The translations under genes and the position numbers were made by a program. A stretch of 64,000 nt of DNA from Leptodactylus fallax (taxonomy: Eukaryota > Chordata > Amphibia > Anura > Leptodactylidae): assembly GCA_947044405.1 (NCBI GenBank), contig CAMRHE010000167.1, positions 1,967,001 to 2,031,000 of the forward strand. The letters run 5' to 3'. Shown piece after piece: positions 10,915-23,924 of the stretch (the first letter of the stretch is position 1; every line of letters starts with the position of its first letter). Under the pieces are notes generated by a model. That model searched no databases. It saw nothing but the letters and a program-made list of their open reading frames with translations, and was not told the DNA's origin.

Positions 10915-11722
10915 AGTCTTTATTGATCCTTGGATTTGTTACCTTTACATATGGACACCCCCTATAAGTTTTGTAAAGTTAGCCATTAGTTATAGTCACC
11001 CATCTAATGTAGGAGACCACGAAGGACTCAAGAATTTACTGTATGTATGACACTGTTTAGTTGAATTGTCTTTACATAAAAGCCCAAAAACAGGCCTTGA
11101 CAGAATGCTCCCCCTTTTCCTGTTGAGGATCCCATCCCCTGCATGTTACGACCATCCCGTTTCCTGGACTCGCACAATAAACATACTATATCATATTTAC
11201 ATTGCTGTCGTCCAGCCCATGACTGCTGCTCATCACTTTACAATAACAGCCATAAAAGTGGCATCGGGAAATTGACTGTTCCAATAACATCTGAACTGTC
11301 ACATTCTTTGTCCAGACACTTCATAAATAGGTACCTTGATTTATGAGCCATCGCCAGGACTATTGCTTCTGAATGGCCGAGGCAGAACCTGCTATTTAAT
11401 GAACTTCAGTCTTGGCACCAGGTTATTCCTGATAAATTATTTACAAATTTTATATCTTGACCTTTTTTTTTTACTTATTTTTCACCCTCAATAATTTATT
11501 CCTTGGAAAAATGCTAAACCATACTTATCATGTTACTACAGTTTGGCACGGCCGGTCGTTCCTATTGTTCCAAGTCTTGGCTGTTTGATTTTATATTTAT
11601 GATGCTTGTCGGCGTTCCAGGCTGCCCTGCCGGCTATAACAGAATATAATGTGCTATCATAAAATACATTATCAAAGACTAACACGTTATAATCACATAT
11701 GGCTGTCAGGAGAGTGCAGGCA
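10915..11722. other. No gene recognised
   Basis: Nothing identifiable apart from short chance frames. Confidence 0.5.
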
Positions 11723-12515
11723 GTCTGGGATTTCTACCAGACACTGTGTATAATATATTATAGGCTGGCTTCAGTAGTGGACGCTATTTGCTGCTTTTTC
11801 CGACAAGGTATGGCGGAATATCAGTATTACCAAAATGCATGGACTTCTTTTCTGATTCTTCTGATGACGCCAACACTTAATATAGGACAATCACCTGAGG
11901 ATCACTGTTGTCCTCATGTCCTTTCACCCAATCCCAGGATCCAGGTTGTAAAGAAATCTGGGATTTTTAGCAGTCACTGTGTATAATATATCATGGGCTA
12001 GCTTCAGTAGTGGCCACTATTTGCTGCTTTTTCCAAAAACTTATTGCGGAATATGAGTATTACCAAAATACACGGGCTTCTTTTCTGATTCTTCTGATGA
12101 CGCCAACACTTAGAATAAGTCAATCACAATCACCTGAAGATCACTGTTGTCCTCATGTCCTTTCACAAAATCCCAGGAGCTAGATTGCAAAAAAATCTGG
12201 GATTTCTACAAGACACTGTGTATAATATATTATGGGCTGACTTCAGTAGTGGACGCTAGTTGCTGCTTTCTCCAACAAGGCATGGTGGAATATCAGTATT
12301 ACCAAATGTATGGACTTCTTTTCTGATTCTTTTGATGACACCAACATTTAGAAATAGGGCAATAATCTGAGGATCACTGTTGTCCTCATGTCCTATGACC
12401 CAATCCCAGGAGCCAGGTTGCAAAGAAATCTGGGATTTCTACCAGTCACTCTGTATAATATATCATGGGCTAGCTTCAGTAGTGGCCACTATTTGCTTCT
12501 TTTTCAAAAACGTAT
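11723..12515. repeat. Dimeric (A-B) tandem repeat, about 472-bp higher-order unit
   Basis: The motif TCTGGGATTT recurs with GGGATTT at 11727, 11960, 12199 and 12432, giving spacings of 233, 239 and 233 bp. Copies 1 and 3 share AGACACTGTGTATAATATAT and GTGGACGCTA. Copies 2 and 4 share AGTCACT, ATATCATGGGCTAGC and GTGGCCACTATTTGC. The array is therefore A-B-A-B', with the fourth copy cut short at about 12515. This alternation indicates duplication of a 472-bp dimer after A and B had diverged. I do not recognise the unit and see no coding. Confidence 0.9.
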
Positions 12516-12589
12516 GGCACCCAGACACCAATACCTAACTTTTTGGGTAGTACTTCTTATAAGGCCATCAAAGGGTGTCTTGCACCCAG

Positions 12590-12925
12590 ACCCTGCCCAG
12601 ATCAGCTGTTCTGGCAGCCAGAAATTACAGCAATGGATGGGTGGTGTGTGCAGCTGCTCCTATTCAAGTGCTACCTCGCTCGCCTGATTTCTTCACTCTT
12701 CCACTACTTTCAATGGCTAACACGGTACAACATTATACTCCTATTCAAGTGCGGCATTACTTGAACAGGGGCAGCCTGCATGAGACCCCTGTCCACTGCT
12801 GAGAAGGTGTCGAAGCAGCTTATCATTGCAGAGTCCAGGTGTCGGACCCCCACACAGATCACATACCGATGACCTATCTTCTGGGTGTCAAAAATCCTTG
12901 TAAAATCATTTTTGAAAGCCCCTTT
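12590..12925. repeat. Fragment of a palindromic interspersed repeat
   Basis: The right part (GTCGGACCCCCACACAGATC, then GATGACCTATCTTCTGGG) matches the arm wording of palindromic repeats elsewhere in the window and ends before CCCCTTTAATTG, a TTAA-like flank. The left end is not resolved. Confidence 0.45.
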
Positions 12926-13604
12926 AATTGAAAATTTCTGACAATTTTGTAGCTTTTATCTCCCACTTTGACCACCATCTTGAGAAAGTTTTATATTGAA
13001 AACGTATTGGCATGTGTCTATGTCTCTTCTGGAGCTCACCATGTACTTGATATGCATTTTCCTGCAAGCGCCTACATTTTTGCTGACTGGATTCTGCATT
13101 GTAATGTAATTCTGATCTCAGGATGATACATAGTCATCTCTCCCAAGCTGTGGAGGTTGATTACATCTCTATGGAGAGCCGGCCAGCCTGCGCTGTCAGC
13201 CCAAATCTGAGGGTTGGGGGGCATTGTCTCTCCGGTTAGCTCTATTCCTTGCCACTTGAACATAATTTGAGAACCAGCTGGTTAAGTCGCCTCATTCAGC
13301 ATCTACTTACAAAACATCTCCGCCTGCATGGGAAACTACAGAGCAAAGGAAATACAGTCAATATGCACAATTAGCAATTATTATGCCTGCGGATATTCTC
13401 CAATAGTCAATGGGTGAATTGCAGCACCTGCCAGATGTAATTATTGGGTTAGGACAGTGGTGGTCAGACGGGATCTGATCCTTTTACTGAAAAGCTGACA
13501 GAAATGGAAGCATATACATCTCTATTAATATTTCACATATTGTATATACTAGTCTTCTTAGTCTTGGTGAATAACATGGGATGTACTAAGCAAAAAATAA
13601 GCGT
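12926..13604. other. No gene recognised
   Basis: No feature could be supported. The sequence appears non-repetitive. Confidence 0.5.
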
Positions 13605-13743
13605 CTCAGTCTGATCGAGGACACCTCCACAGTGTGCAGATATATATGTCCTTGCAGCGTTGATAGAATGTCTAAATGTTAACGCTGCCAGGACATATAT
13701 ACCCGCATGATGGAGGTATCCGGAACCATCCTTGCTCAGACTG
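13605..13743. repeat. Foldback hairpin, about 60-bp stem
   Basis: The left arm 13605-13661 and right arm 13680-13743 are imperfect reverse complements. Both contain ATATATGTCCT(T/G)GCAGCGTT, and AGTCTGA near the outer end. The loop is about 18 bases. The stem is long enough to form a stable hairpin in RNA or single-stranded DNA. It may be a miniature foldback transposon, but no target duplication is clear. Confidence 0.8.
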
Positions 13744-13909
13744 TGGATCCAAAAAGTGGAAGATAGTCGATGTATGGAAAACTTGACCTCTCAACTATGG
13801 CAGAGATGATGGTTTTGGAAATCTTGGTTCTACTGGCTACCTTACCACGCCTTGGCATAATAGCAGTATCATTGCTGCTCCTTAGGTGTCCTCTGGTGTA
13901 CAGGGGGTG

Positions 13910-14280
13910 GGGCTGAAATGGGGGATGGTAGACCTGAGTCCCCTCCCATCCTTCCTTTACTCCCTGCACCATTTTACCCCCACCCCGCACCATCTTTTTT
14001 TCATTTCTTTTCTTGTCTTCTCATTTTTCTCTTTCTTTTCTCCTCCTTCCTTCGTTCTCTTCACCTCCTCCTCTTGTCTCTCCTCTGTTGTTCTACCCCC
14101 TACAGGCCCTTGTCCCCTTGCCCTCTGTTCAATAATATTTTTCCTTTTTGTTGCTTTGTGACCTGTTCATTTTACACGTTTTACACGTTTGTCGATCCCT
14201 TCGAGGGCTGGCTTTGTATGTTATTGCCTTATATTTGATACAGTTTTATAAATGAAGCATTAAAAAATGAAATTAAAAAA
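13910..14280 (+). mobile_element. Possible L1 3' UTR fragment with polypyrimidine tract
   Basis: A run extremely rich in C and T (about 13930-14110) is followed by a unique stretch and then an A-rich end (ATTAAAAAATGAAATTAAAA). The full-length L1 at 38491-44411 has the same architecture in its 3' UTR: a pyrimidine-rich segment, then an A-rich tail. I therefore suspect a 5'-truncated L1 in plus orientation, but I see no direct sequence match. The homopyrimidine tract itself is a real feature. Confidence 0.4.
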
Positions 14281-14281
14281 A

Positions 14282-14327
<46 letters not shown>
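14282..14327. repeat. (TA)n microsatellite
   Basis: About 23 TA units follow directly after an A-rich tail, a common place for microsatellite birth. Confidence 0.95.
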
Positions 14328-14331
<4 letters not shown>

Positions 14332-14960
14332 TGTCTGAGTAGTAATTTGGGTCTTTCCAGAGAGTCCCATGGCTACACAGCTTTTCCTGGGCTCAGGGTA
14401 AACGGTGGGAATGGAGTTATTTCTGATCCCAACCACCATGTAAGATTGTATATCACTGCTCTGTAGATATATGGCATAGTTTGTTAACACATTGCTACCT
14501 GTGCCATAAACTGTGCAGGTAAGGGTCAGATCAATGATATTATTATGCAGAGACAAATAAAGGTTAGCATTTCTTGCACTGAGTAAAACTTCACTGACTC
14601 TGCTCTACTTCTTTGCAGGTCCATAGAGTAGAGTGTAGTCTGTCATGTGACGGAGAGTCGGAGCGCCAGCAGGGGAGGCTGAGGATCAAGACTAACAGCT
14701 GCCCTACACACAGGTAATAAACGGGGCTTCGGGGGACTGTGGTGTATATTACTAAAAACCTAAACCAGTGCAAACAGAGAAAACATTGGTAAGTTTTAAA
14801 CCCTTTGGAACTAATTCAGACTATCCTACAGGAGGATTTCTTAGTACACTCATGTTCTTTGCATTGAATACATCATGTCTTTTCCATATTGATTTACTGA
14901 GACCTCTCCTGCCAGCACATAGAGATGCCTGGGCTTCATGATTGGTCGTAATCTGTTCTA
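14328..14960. other. No gene recognised
   Basis: No supported feature in this stretch. Confidence 0.5.
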
Positions 14961-14961
14961 A

Positions 14962-14992
<31 letters not shown>

Positions 14993-15163
14993 TATTTATA
15001 TAGCACCATTAATTCCATGGTGCTTTACATTACTATATTAATTCCATGGTGCTTTACATTTGAGGGTTTACATACAGTACACAAGATATACAAAACAGAT
15101 AATACTAACAGTGACCAACTGGCACTGTGGGATAGAGGGCCCTGCCCGCATGGGTTTACAACA
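14961..15163 (-). mobile_element. L2-like 3' end fragment, antisense
   Basis: The (ATT)n run, TATATAGCACCATT and ATTCCATGGTGCTTTACATT are the reverse complement of the 3' tail of the L2 copy at 623-2860. Further in, ACACAAGATATACAAAACAG and GAGGGCCCTGCCCGCA also match that element's 3' UTR in reverse. The fragment is only about 200 bp, so it is severely 5'-truncated. A 24-bp segment is duplicated in tandem (15008-15031 and 15037-15060). Confidence 0.88.
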
Positions 15164-16637
15164 TTTTAGAATTTTTTTTACATGTTAAAATAAGCCCTAA
15201 GGTATCAATTTAAAAAAATGCTTTTGCAACATATGATTACTTCTGGCAAAGCTGCTCTCAGCCTGCACTTTATCAGCAACCGGGAATTGGCGCCTTACCA
15301 GGTGGGTTTTCCCCTCCAATATGAGAAGAATGGGTAGATATGATGCATAAGGCTATTAGCCATACCATAGCGTTGTTATCTATGTTGTCCTCTAATTTCA
15401 ATGGCATGAAACATATCCAATTCTGTGCTCAATTGGAAATTGGCCCTCAGGTTTTTAACCAAAACGCCTACACTGACGCTCCCAGTTAGCTGGGAGTCCA
15501 AGTCTCTCCCCCGTCTCACTGCATCATTCTAATGCATTAAAGATTGTTTTCCACAACCAAATATAATCGGAGTATTTATAAACTTGTTTGGAGCTATTTT
15601 TGTTGCTCCACTACAAGTGAATGTAGGTTTAATCTCTCCAGATGTTCCTCTTTTCCTGTCTTCAAAATTTGACAGATTGTAATTTCCTCACTTAGCCGGC
15701 CTTTAGGGAATGTGGCCAGGCCTCTGTCTAACACGGTTCACTTCCAGGTTTCTTAACCTCGCCGGTAATTGTGCTGCAGCTAATTGCATCGCTGCTGGTC
15801 TTTGTAGGGCCACATCTCAGGAGCAGGGGGGAAGAGAGGAAGTGGTTTTGTTAGGTGCATGGCCAGAGGAATTCTTCAGATTCTGAGCAAATGGACTGAA
15901 TCAGTGCAGTTACCCGGGAAAGCACAGACTGGCTTGGTGATCTGTCTCCTGTACGTTGTAAAGATGGACATAGTCCATAAGATTTCCCCTACCTCAATCA
16001 CATGAGCATTTTGATAACAGCATACATAGGGAGATTTGCCATGTTACAAAATATAACACCGAGGTGGGTCCCGTTCTTTAAAGTGGTCCCCACTCTATAT
16101 TACTGTATCTAGCCACTGTTGGTAACTTCCACTTACAACCACCACTCCCTGTCCTTTCTCTCTACAGGCACCTTCCCTTAGCCCAGAGCCCTCTCTCCTT
16201 CTGCCTAACTGTGTTCTATTAGGACATGCTTGCCAGCCTTCTTGCTCTCTTAAAGGGTTGGCATATGCACCAAGAATTCTGTCCCCAGCCTATATCCTGA
16301 TCCCTCTTTGAGTCTCTTGGGCCCCTGGTCTACTGTCGGAGGAATATAGGTTCCTAGTATACTAGCTCCCGTGAGGCAATTTTGCTCCTGCATCCTGAAT
16401 TATTCTCCATGTATAAACCTTGGCTTTTTGCTGACTTCGTTGCTTATCCTGACCTTGTATAGCTGTTCTCCCGTGTCTGACTCTGGCCTGTCTCAGATCT
16501 AGGAACCTTTGCAGCCTATCCTTACTGTATGTACTTACAACTTTGCTCACAATCTGCTAGCCACAGACCTCTTCCTGAGCTTGACCCTCTGGTGTTCCGC
16601 ACTGATGTCTCTCTGAACCTAGGCCAGCCTCCATCTA
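15164..16637. other. No gene recognised
   Basis: No coding frame with a recognisable domain, no tandem array and no transposon ends were found. Confidence 0.5.
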
Positions 16638-18237
16638 CAGTGGGTACGGAAAGTATTCAGACCCCTTTAAATTTTTCACTCTTTGTTTCATTGCAGCCAT
16701 TTGCTAAAAGCAAAAAAATTCATTTTATTTCTCACAAGATGTACACTCACCAGCCCATCTTGACAGAAAAAACCCCAGAAATGTAGATATTTTTGCAAAT
16801 TTATTTAAAAAGAAAAACTGAAATATCACATGGTCAATAAGTATTCAGACCCTTTGCTGTGACACTCATATTTAACTCACATGCTGTCCATTTCCTTCTG
16901 ATCCTCCTTGAGATAGCTGGACTCCAATGAAGGAGTAGAACTGTGTTTAACTAAACTAATTGGACTTGAGTAGAAAAGGCGCACACCTGTCTATATAAGA
17001 CCTCACAGCTCACAGTGCATCTCAGAGCAAATGAGAATCATGAGGTCAAAGGAACTGTCCAAGGAGCTCAGAGACAGAATTGTGGCAAGGCACAGATCTG
17101 GCCAAGGTTACAGAAGAATTTCTGCAGCACTCAAGGTTCCTAAGAGCACAGTGGTCTCCATAGTCCTTAAATGGAAGAAGTTTGGGATGACCAGAACTCT
17201 TCCTAGACCTAGCCGTCCAGCCAAACTGAGCAATCGTGGGAGAAGAGCCTTGGTGAGAGAAGTAAAGAAGCCAAAGATCACTGTGGCTGAGCTCCAGAGA
17301 TGCAGTAGGGAGATGGGAGAAAGTTCCACAAAGTCAACTATCACTGCAGCCCTCCACCAGTCGGGGCTTTATGGCAGAGTGGCCCGAAGGAAGCCTCTCC
17401 TCAGTGCAAGACATATGAAAGCCCGCATAGAGTTTGCCAAAAGACACATGAAGGACTCCCAGACTATGAGAAATAAGATTCTCTGGTCTGATGAGACGAA
17501 GATTGAACTTTTTGGCGTTAATTCTAAGCGGTATGTGTGGAGAAAACCAGGCACTGCTCATCACCTGCCCAATACAATCCCAACAGTGAAACATGGTGGT
17601 GGCAGCATCATGCTATGGGGGACAGGACGACTGGTTGCAATTGAAGGAAAGATGAATGTGGCCAAGTACAGAGATATCCTGGAAGAAAACCTCTTCCATT
17701 GTGCTCTGGACCTCAGACTGGGCCGAAGTTTTCACCTTCCAACAAGACAATGACCCTAAGCACACAGCTAAAATAACAAAGGAGCGGCTTCGGAACAACT
17801 CTGTGACCATTCCTGACTGGCCCAGCCTGAGCCCTGACCTCAACCCAATTGAGCATCTCTGGAGAGATCAACATTCACCATCCAACCTGACGGAACTGGA
17901 GAGGATCTGCAAGGAAAAATGGCAGAGGATCCCCAAATCCAGATGTGAAAAACTTGTTGCATCATTCCCAAGAAGACTCCTGGCTGTACTAGCTCAAAAG
18001 GAAGGAATTCTACTCAATACTGAGCAAAGGCTCTGAATACTTATGACCATGTGATATTTCAGTTTTTCTTTTTTAAGAAATTTGCAAAAATATCTACATT
18101 TCTGTTTTTTTCTGTCAAGATTGGGTGTTAAGTGTACATTAATGAGAAATAAAATGAACTTTTTTGCTTTTAGCAAATGGCTGCAATGAAACAGAGTGAA
18201 AAATTTAAAGGGGTCTGAATACTTTCCGTACCCACTG
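16638..18237 (+). mobile_element. Tc1-like transposon, about 200-bp inverted repeats (first family)
   Basis: The element is 1600 bp long, flanked by TA (16636-16637 and 18238-18239), and begins CAGTGGGTACGGAAAGTATT, with the reverse complement at the right end. The inverted repeats run about 200 bp and carry an inner direct repeat of the GTATTCAGACCC motif, the IR/DR arrangement of many vertebrate Tc1 elements. One transposase frame lies inside. The ends look intact, so it could still be a substrate if transposase were supplied. Confidence 0.95.
17031..18036 (+). pseudogene. Tc1-like DD34E transposase, frameshifted
   Basis: The N-terminal part has paired helix-turn-helix domains (KELSKELRDRIVARHRSG and PKSTVVSIVLKWKK), then a GRRALVREV-like second domain. 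The catalytic core shows WSDETKIELFG (first Asp), [10 protein letters not shown] (second Asp) and [11 protein letters not shown] (Glu), in the DD34E order. Translation runs from 17031 but shifts frame near 17700 (before the second Asp) and finishes in the frame ending at 18036. A short in-frame gap follows IMLWG, where related proteins have several more residues, and another follows HLWRD. The enzyme would cut and paste elements at TA sites. This copy cannot make a functional one. Confidence 0.93.
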
Positions 18238-18239
18238 TA

Positions 18240-19226
18240 TACCAGGACAGCTAGAGGCAGCGACCTAGTCATCTCTCTACAGCGATGTCCATATTCTCCC
18301 ATATAGTGATTAAATAGTGAGTACAGGGGAGATTGCTTAGACAATGTCCTCTGGAGTGGTCTAAAATCTTACCAGTTAGGTGGCACAGTGGGTCCACGAT
18401 GCGCTGCCCGTAAAACTGAATATTTTTCACATGGAATATCATCTGTGGCATTGCCTTGCATAAATTTAGTAGTGAAGTAGACAGTAAGATCATTGTGGTT
18501 ACCAGTAACAACCAAGAAAATTTTAAGATGTCTAAAATAAGTATTCCAATTACCAGAACAGATGTCTATTGGTTGAAACTGAACATTTTTGTGTTAGAGA
18601 CCTAAAGATTATCAGATTGTTTGGATGACTATAAATAATCGTGATGTCAATGGTCGCCTTTACTTCTGTGTGTACGTATTGTTTACATAGGCCACATATC
18701 TTCAGCGGCCAGCTGTGTCTTCATTGCCTCTCATATTTCTCAACTGGACCACAACAAGTCGATAAAAATATCTTTGTTGTAAGACTGATGTGTTCCTGTG
18801 ATGACACTGTCATGGTGGGTCCCGGATTAGTTATCTTTGTGTATTTGTCTTCTCTTCTACACTGTCCTTTAAGCCAGTTTTTTTGCAGCCTTAATAAAAT
18901 AATAATGACTGTATTATCTTCTGAAAATGAGCAAAACTATTATTTATGGGGTGCCAAGGTTGCAGATGTTCTGGGCTTTGGTACCTGGCTTAATACTATA
19001 AATCACAACTGAGTTCAGGTCTAATGTGTATGGGGGTGTCTCCCATTACAGCAGATATCAGGGATATGAAGGCTTAGACGTCTTGGATTTTGACATGCCC
19101 AGTCTTTTTCTCTGGCAGCCGGTTATTTCCCGCTCCCTATTAAAGGAGATAAGTGTCAAATTGCTGGGGGCCAGATCGCGAAGTCCACCAGTGGTCAGGA
19201 AAACAGGACCTAAAGTTCTCCTTAAG
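18240..19226. other. No gene recognised
   Basis: A 123-codon frame at 18641-19012 has no recognisable domain or supporting splice context, and I treat it as chance. Confidence 0.5.
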
Positions 19227-19388
19227 CCTCCTTGTCAATGGAGCGCCTGTGAGCTTGTGTGACCAGTCCTCCATTTACTTCTATGGGGTTTCTGGGACTG
19301 TAATCTTCAGCAGCGCCCACAGCCCCATAAAAATGAATGGAGCACCAGTCATGCAAACACACAGGCTCTCCATTTACAAGGAAGCCTT
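19227..19388. repeat. Palindromic repeat, about 75-bp arms
   Basis: The left arm (19227-19302) and right arm (19312-19388) are inverted copies. They share AATGGAG.GCCTGTG, GACCAGT/GACTGGT, and CTCCATT..TTCTATGGGG-type wording. The spacer is about 10 bases. It resembles other foldback repeats here and has no coding sequence. Confidence 0.7.
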
Positions 19389-19453
19389 AGGGGGACTTTA
19401 TACGGGTCCATAACTGGACGTGTATAGGGATAGAGTGTGCATGTGTACATATA

Positions 19454-20346
<893 letters not shown>

Positions 20347-20348
20347 TA

Positions 20349-22270
20349 TATAGGAGGTAGAGTGTGCATGTGGATGGGGGACTGGGAAGAAAAGCTGTAG
20401 GCAGAATGAGAGTGTATGACCACCGTAAAGATAACCATCAACCCCTTTATATTGGGGCATCATTACCTAGGACCTCTCCTGCTCTAATGTTAGATGTCTC
20501 TACTGGTACATAGAGCCTGACAACCCCATGTGCTAATGATCCAGTTGTCAGCTATGAAGTCACTTTATTCTCTTTCATTCATTACTAACATGAAGTGGCC
20601 GGTAGTATTCATGCTGGAATTTCACAACGCGCTCCATACAAGCACACGCGGCTCCTTCTCCTGGTCTCCCGAGGCTTCAGCTTAGCTAGTTTACTAAACT
20701 AACCACCTGTCAGTAGCCAGCTAGCAAGCGATCATGTTACTCCGCTTCGAGTCTCTTGTGACTTTATTATACCTTAGCAACGTGTCCTGCCCTGGTTGTT
20801 AATCTGGGGTCTAAAATGCAGAAAATTAGCCCAGACAGCTGTGGTCTAGGAAGAAAAATAAAAATCCTAATAATAATCACACATGTTTTCTGTGGCCGAG
20901 GACCACCTCGAGAACGTCACCCCGGGAATACACAATCTCATTTCCTCCGTCTGGGTGTGGGAAGGGTGACTGTGTCAGGTAGGCCGGCACCTTCATGGCG
21001 GTTAACGGAGATTTCTCCAGGCGATGCGGCTTACAGTAGGAATTTTCTGGTCAAATTTAGATGTGCCTCACATTGCCCAAATTCTTTCGGGATCCGGTGA
21101 CCTTTCCCTTCAATTTGATACATAGAACATTAAGGACATACATATAATTTTTTTTTTAAAATTTATTTAATATTTTTATATTTTTGTAATAAAAAAAATA
21201 ATTTCTTATTTTTGTTTTACAGTTTATTTTTAGTCCCCTTTAGGGACGGTCCAAAGCGAGCTGAGACAATCCAGTACTATGCAGTGCAAAAACAGCTAAA
21301 GTATACATTGGGAGGATCCCCTGACATATACCTCCAACAGAAGGCAGTGATATATCCCAGTGGATAGGCATAATGTGACAACGCCCATAGACTTCCATTG
21401 TAATAAAATAGTATGCTGCGGCATGTATGTTTTTTATTTTTACGGTTTAGCTTTCTGTGGACTAGGATAGTCTGCCATGCAATTCCTTATGACAAAAAAA
21501 TAAATAAACCAATGTTTACTGGGGCTGTTCCCAGCGTATCTACCAAACACAGACTCCAGATATGATGTGAACAGACCCATATACCGCCATATGGTGTGTA
21601 CTATATACAGACCCAGGTATACACTCACATACATCACACCCACTAACAGGAGAACAATGAGCGGTTTCTGTGCAGATGCTGCTGGCCAGATATGGGAAAG
21701 AATTTTATAGCGACAATGGTTTCCAGATGTCTGTCTCAGAGGTCTCGGTCGCACACGCTCTGTGATTGGTACAACAAGTACGTTAATGTCTTATTTATTT
21801 GTGTTTTACAAACTCTGGCGGTACCTAAATAGCCATGGATGATGAAAAGCCCCCAGGACTCCTCCACCTATTCGAAGGAACCCCTTCCTATTTGATCCAT
21901 CTTTTTTGGTGATGAGTTACGTCTATACATTTCATTATTTTTTGGTTTAGATAGGGAATTTGCAGAAGGTTTAGTTTACAGTTTTAACCCCTCCAGTTTC
22001 ATGCAGAGCCATATGGAGTTTTTTTTTTTTGCATATCCAATAGAGAACAAATCATGACATGTCCATTGGATACCACATATATGGATGCATTGCTCTAGAG
22101 GAGCATATCTCCTATGTATTGAAGTGTTAGAATATCTCCATAGGTACAGCATACTATGGAGCCTTTACAGCAGCACATTGAGGTTGTGCAGCTCCGGTCA
22201 TACAGCACTACTGTACAGGCTCTGAGCTCGCAACTCCTGTGTGCATAGGGCTCTAGAGAAGGACCTCACA
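20349..22270. other. No gene recognised, AT-rich patch
   Basis: The stretch 21140-21230 is strongly AT-rich. No credible gene, tandem array or transposon ends were found in the rest. Confidence 0.5.
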
Positions 22271-22279
22271 TTTATAACT

Positions 22280-23345
22280 CCAGATACTCCCGTTTTCATT
22301 TTTCACTTTACATGGTGGCTTATTGTTTGCAAAACAAATTGTACTTTGTAATGGCACCATTCATTATTCTGTGCAATGTACTGGGAAGCTGGAAAAAAAT
22401 TCTGAATGAGGTGGAATTGGAAAAAAACCATGCCAATTTCTTATGGGTTTAATTTTTATGGCATTCACTGTGTGGTAAAAAATGACATATTACCTGTATT
22501 CTGCGGGTCAGTACGATCACGGCGATACCAAATTTATATAGTATTTTTATTGTTTCGATACCTTTTTGAAAAAATTAAAATTTTGCAAAATTGAAAAATT
22601 TCTTTAGGCAGACATTATATGACACCTGTAACTTTTTCATATTTACACATATGAAGATGGATATGGTGTCTTTCTATGCGGGACAAGATGTAGTTTTTAT
22701 TGATACCATTTTGAGGAAGGTCTGATAGTTTGATCACTTTATTGCCAATTTTTGTAGAATACAAAGTGTTGAAAAAAACAGCCATTTGGCCATTTTGATT
22801 TTTTTTTCCCTGGCTACAGTGTTCACCATATGGGATAATTTTTTAGATTTTAATAGTTCGGCCATTTTTGAGCGCATTTTTGAGCGCAGGGATACCCAAA
22901 GTATTTATGTTTATTATTATTATTTATGTATTTTTATATGTGATCTAGGGAAAGGGGGGGTGATTTTAATTTTTATATTTTTGTGGGGGTTTTTATACTT
23001 TTTTTTTTTACTTTTATTTTCAGACGTCCTAGGGACCTTGAACCCTGGGGGTCTGATCGCTCATATTATTCACTGCAATACTAATGTACTAATGCAGCGT
23101 GTAATAGAACTATGGTAATGACAAGCTTGGGAACCTTCAATAGGCTCCTGGCAGCTGATCCCCGCTCTTCGATGATGTTCCAGAGGGTGCCGATCATTGA
23201 AAATGGCAGTGCCCATGGCAGTCACAGTTTGCCATGGCATGTAAATAGCGTTAACAGCGGGGATCAATGCTCCTGAGCCCTCTCCATACAGCCCCTCGCG
23301 CCTAATCACATACATGTACGTGATTTTACGTGAAGGGGTTAATAC
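22280..23345. repeat. Large interspersed repeat ending in ...GTGAAGGGGTTAA
   Basis: This stretch alternates T-rich runs with a GC-richer right part and ends TACGTGATTTTACGTGAAGG followed by GGTTAA, which looks like a transposon terminus next to TTAA. The overall wording (for example CAGACGTCCTAGGGACCTTG) resembles a repeat I associate with frog genomes, but I cannot name a family. The left boundary is approximate. Short frames inside show no domains. Confidence 0.5.
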
Positions 23346-23924
23346 AGTAATCTAAGTAGAAAGAGTGGCATGACAGTGGGAGGTCCATGCTATTCATGGA
23401 CAGTACTCCACCCTGCTCATTTGTGGGTGGTGTGCTGTCTGTGGTTGATCCACTTTCTATGTCTCTGGGTCCATGAAAAATGGATGACATGTGGATGTCA
23501 TCATTTTTTTTTCTCGGACCCATAGACTTTCATGGTGTGATGCATAAAGGACGTGCTTAAACAAAGAAAAACACAGAAATCCTGGATGCAGCACATCGCA
23601 GACATGATCAGTGCCCAACAAACTATAATAGAGTTTCTCAGGTTTCTGTCATGCCACTGGCATTGTACCAGACAAAATATTGCAGTTTGCATTTTTGATT
23701 GGCTCTTTGATGGATCTTCTTCAGATTCGATCATTATGTTCACTACAAGTTGTCCCAACTTACACTAGGAACAGCAGCTCTTGCAGGTTATTACAGGCAA
23801 AATATTCATCTTCGATGGGCTTCAGAGAAAATCTAAACTTACAGGAAATTGTCTTATTTACTAATGAGGTCAATTGCTAGCAGGACCTCACGTTCTGAAA
23901 CTGGGAACACAGCTATATATATTG
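23346..23924. other. No gene recognised
   Basis: No supported feature in this stretch. Confidence 0.45.

Noticed and set aside
13886..14238. Two overlapping hydrophobic frames rich in Ser, Leu and Phe
   Set aside because: They come from the homopyrimidine tract, where stop codons are rare. Composition alone explains them.
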